Shown here: one piece after another, positions 32,625-32,829 of the stretch
Numbering within the stretch: position 1 is the first letter of the stretch
Layout: every line of letters starts with the position of its first letter
NCBI RefSeq assembly: GCF_000153345.1
Contig: NZ_CH724125.1
Coordinates: 784,595 to 817,423 of the forward strand
Length of the DNA stretch: 32,829 nucleotides
Direction of reading: 5' to 3'
From: Neptuniibacter caesariensis
GTDB lineage: Bacteria; Pseudomonadota; Gammaproteobacteria; Pseudomonadales; Balneatricaceae
Made by a program: the position numbers and the translations under genes
The notes under the pieces: model-generated
What the model was told of the DNA's origin: nothing
Seen by the model: the letters and a program-made list of their open reading frames with translations, nothing else
Databases searched by the model: none

Positions 32625-32680
32625 TGGTAGATCGCATTGATATGCGAGAACGAGGTGGCTGGCTAAAAGCCTGAAAGATC

Positions 32681-32829
32681 TTATTTCGTTAGTATCAATT
32701 TTCCGTTTTTAGTTACACGGAGTTTATAAGGCTGATGGTTATGTACTATGGTGATTTCGTTTCCTTCCTTGAATAGTTCCTCAGTACTCATCCAGCGCCT
32801 TTTTGACTCACCATGTCCGTGGACAGGGC
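32681..32829 (-). CDS. hemP: Hemin uptake protein HemP (5' partial)
   Basis: A short reading frame at the right edge, ending at TAA 32681-32683. Its visible residues include SKRRWMSTEELFKEGNE and end in VHNHQPYKLRVTKNGKLILTK, the hallmark C-terminus of HemP (I-x-H-x-G-x-x-Y-x-LR-x-T-x-x-GKLILTK). The frame is open to the window end, and homologues are usually 50-65 residues, so the start is most likely outside. The internal ATG at 32791 would leave only 36 residues. HemP genes sit beside haem-uptake genes and in some bacteria regulate the haem receptor. Its position upstream of hmuS supports the call. Confidence 0.88.
   Translation of the reverse strand, partial: PVHGHGESKRRWMSTEELFKEGNEITIVHNHQPYKLRVTKNGKLILTK

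Noticed and set aside
32462-32680. Fur box directly upstream of hmuS
   Set aside because: I looked for GATAATGATAATCATTATC-like sequence and found nothing close; the iron-regulated promoter is more likely upstream of hemP, outside the window.

Overview
The window looks like chromosomal DNA from a marine-type gammaproteobacterium, probably of the Oceanospirillaceae (Neptunomonas, Amphritea or Neptuniibacter-like). The grounds are the gene content and order: nadK–phosphatase–rhomboid–yeaC–DUF2797–pepN, then the giant NAD-glutamate dehydrogenase, DUF2835, pyrD, rmf and rlmKL. As I recall, a similar order runs along the Pseudomonas chromosome. The family assignment is inference. I see no rRNA, tRNA, CRISPR array, transposase or phage gene, and this is mostly an ordinary core-genome stretch.

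Layout. Positions 1-891 hold the 3' part of a PAS-GGDEF diguanylate cyclase, followed by a hairpin and a candidate 28-residue acidic microprotein on the minus strand. Positions 1078-9506 form a plus-strand run: a PLP-dependent D-cysteine desulfhydrase/ACC deaminase-like enzyme, NAD kinase, a calcineurin-type phosphatase, a GlpG-like rhomboid protease, an alpha/beta hydrolase, YeaC, a Cys-rich DUF2797 protein and aminopeptidase N. Many of these overlap or nearly touch. Positions 9685-11633 hold a small unknown membrane protein, a HAD phosphatase, a 334-base gap with a strong terminator and possibly a small RNA, and a hemerythrin gene behind what looks like a class II FNR/Anr promoter.

Positions 11662-17516 are mostly minus strand: a GAF-GGDEF cyclase, riboflavin synthase, a GFA-family protein, a voltage-gated-type K+ channel and an orphan BatD. 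A TIGR01777 epimerase is divergent from riboflavin synthase. Positions 17789-26717 hold gdhB, a DUF2835 gene, pyrD, rmf (minus) and rlmKL. Positions 26968-28176 are an ammonium transporter preceded by NtrC-like palindromes.

Positions 28220-32829 (minus) are a haem-uptake operon: hemP (running off the right edge), hmuS, hmuT, hmuU and hmuV with consecutive 4-base overlaps. It ends in a small secreted protein resembling the C-terminal domain of the cytochrome c maturation factor CcmI.

The most interesting points are the CcmI-like cap on the haem operon, the long stacked hairpin between hemP and hmuS, the anaerobic hemerythrin promoter, the microprotein, and the candidate RNA upstream of the hemerythrin. 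Several starts were moved from the longest reading frame using ribosome-binding sites and family N-termini (ribE, batD, gdhB, rlmKL, amt, TIGR01777, the second GGDEF gene).
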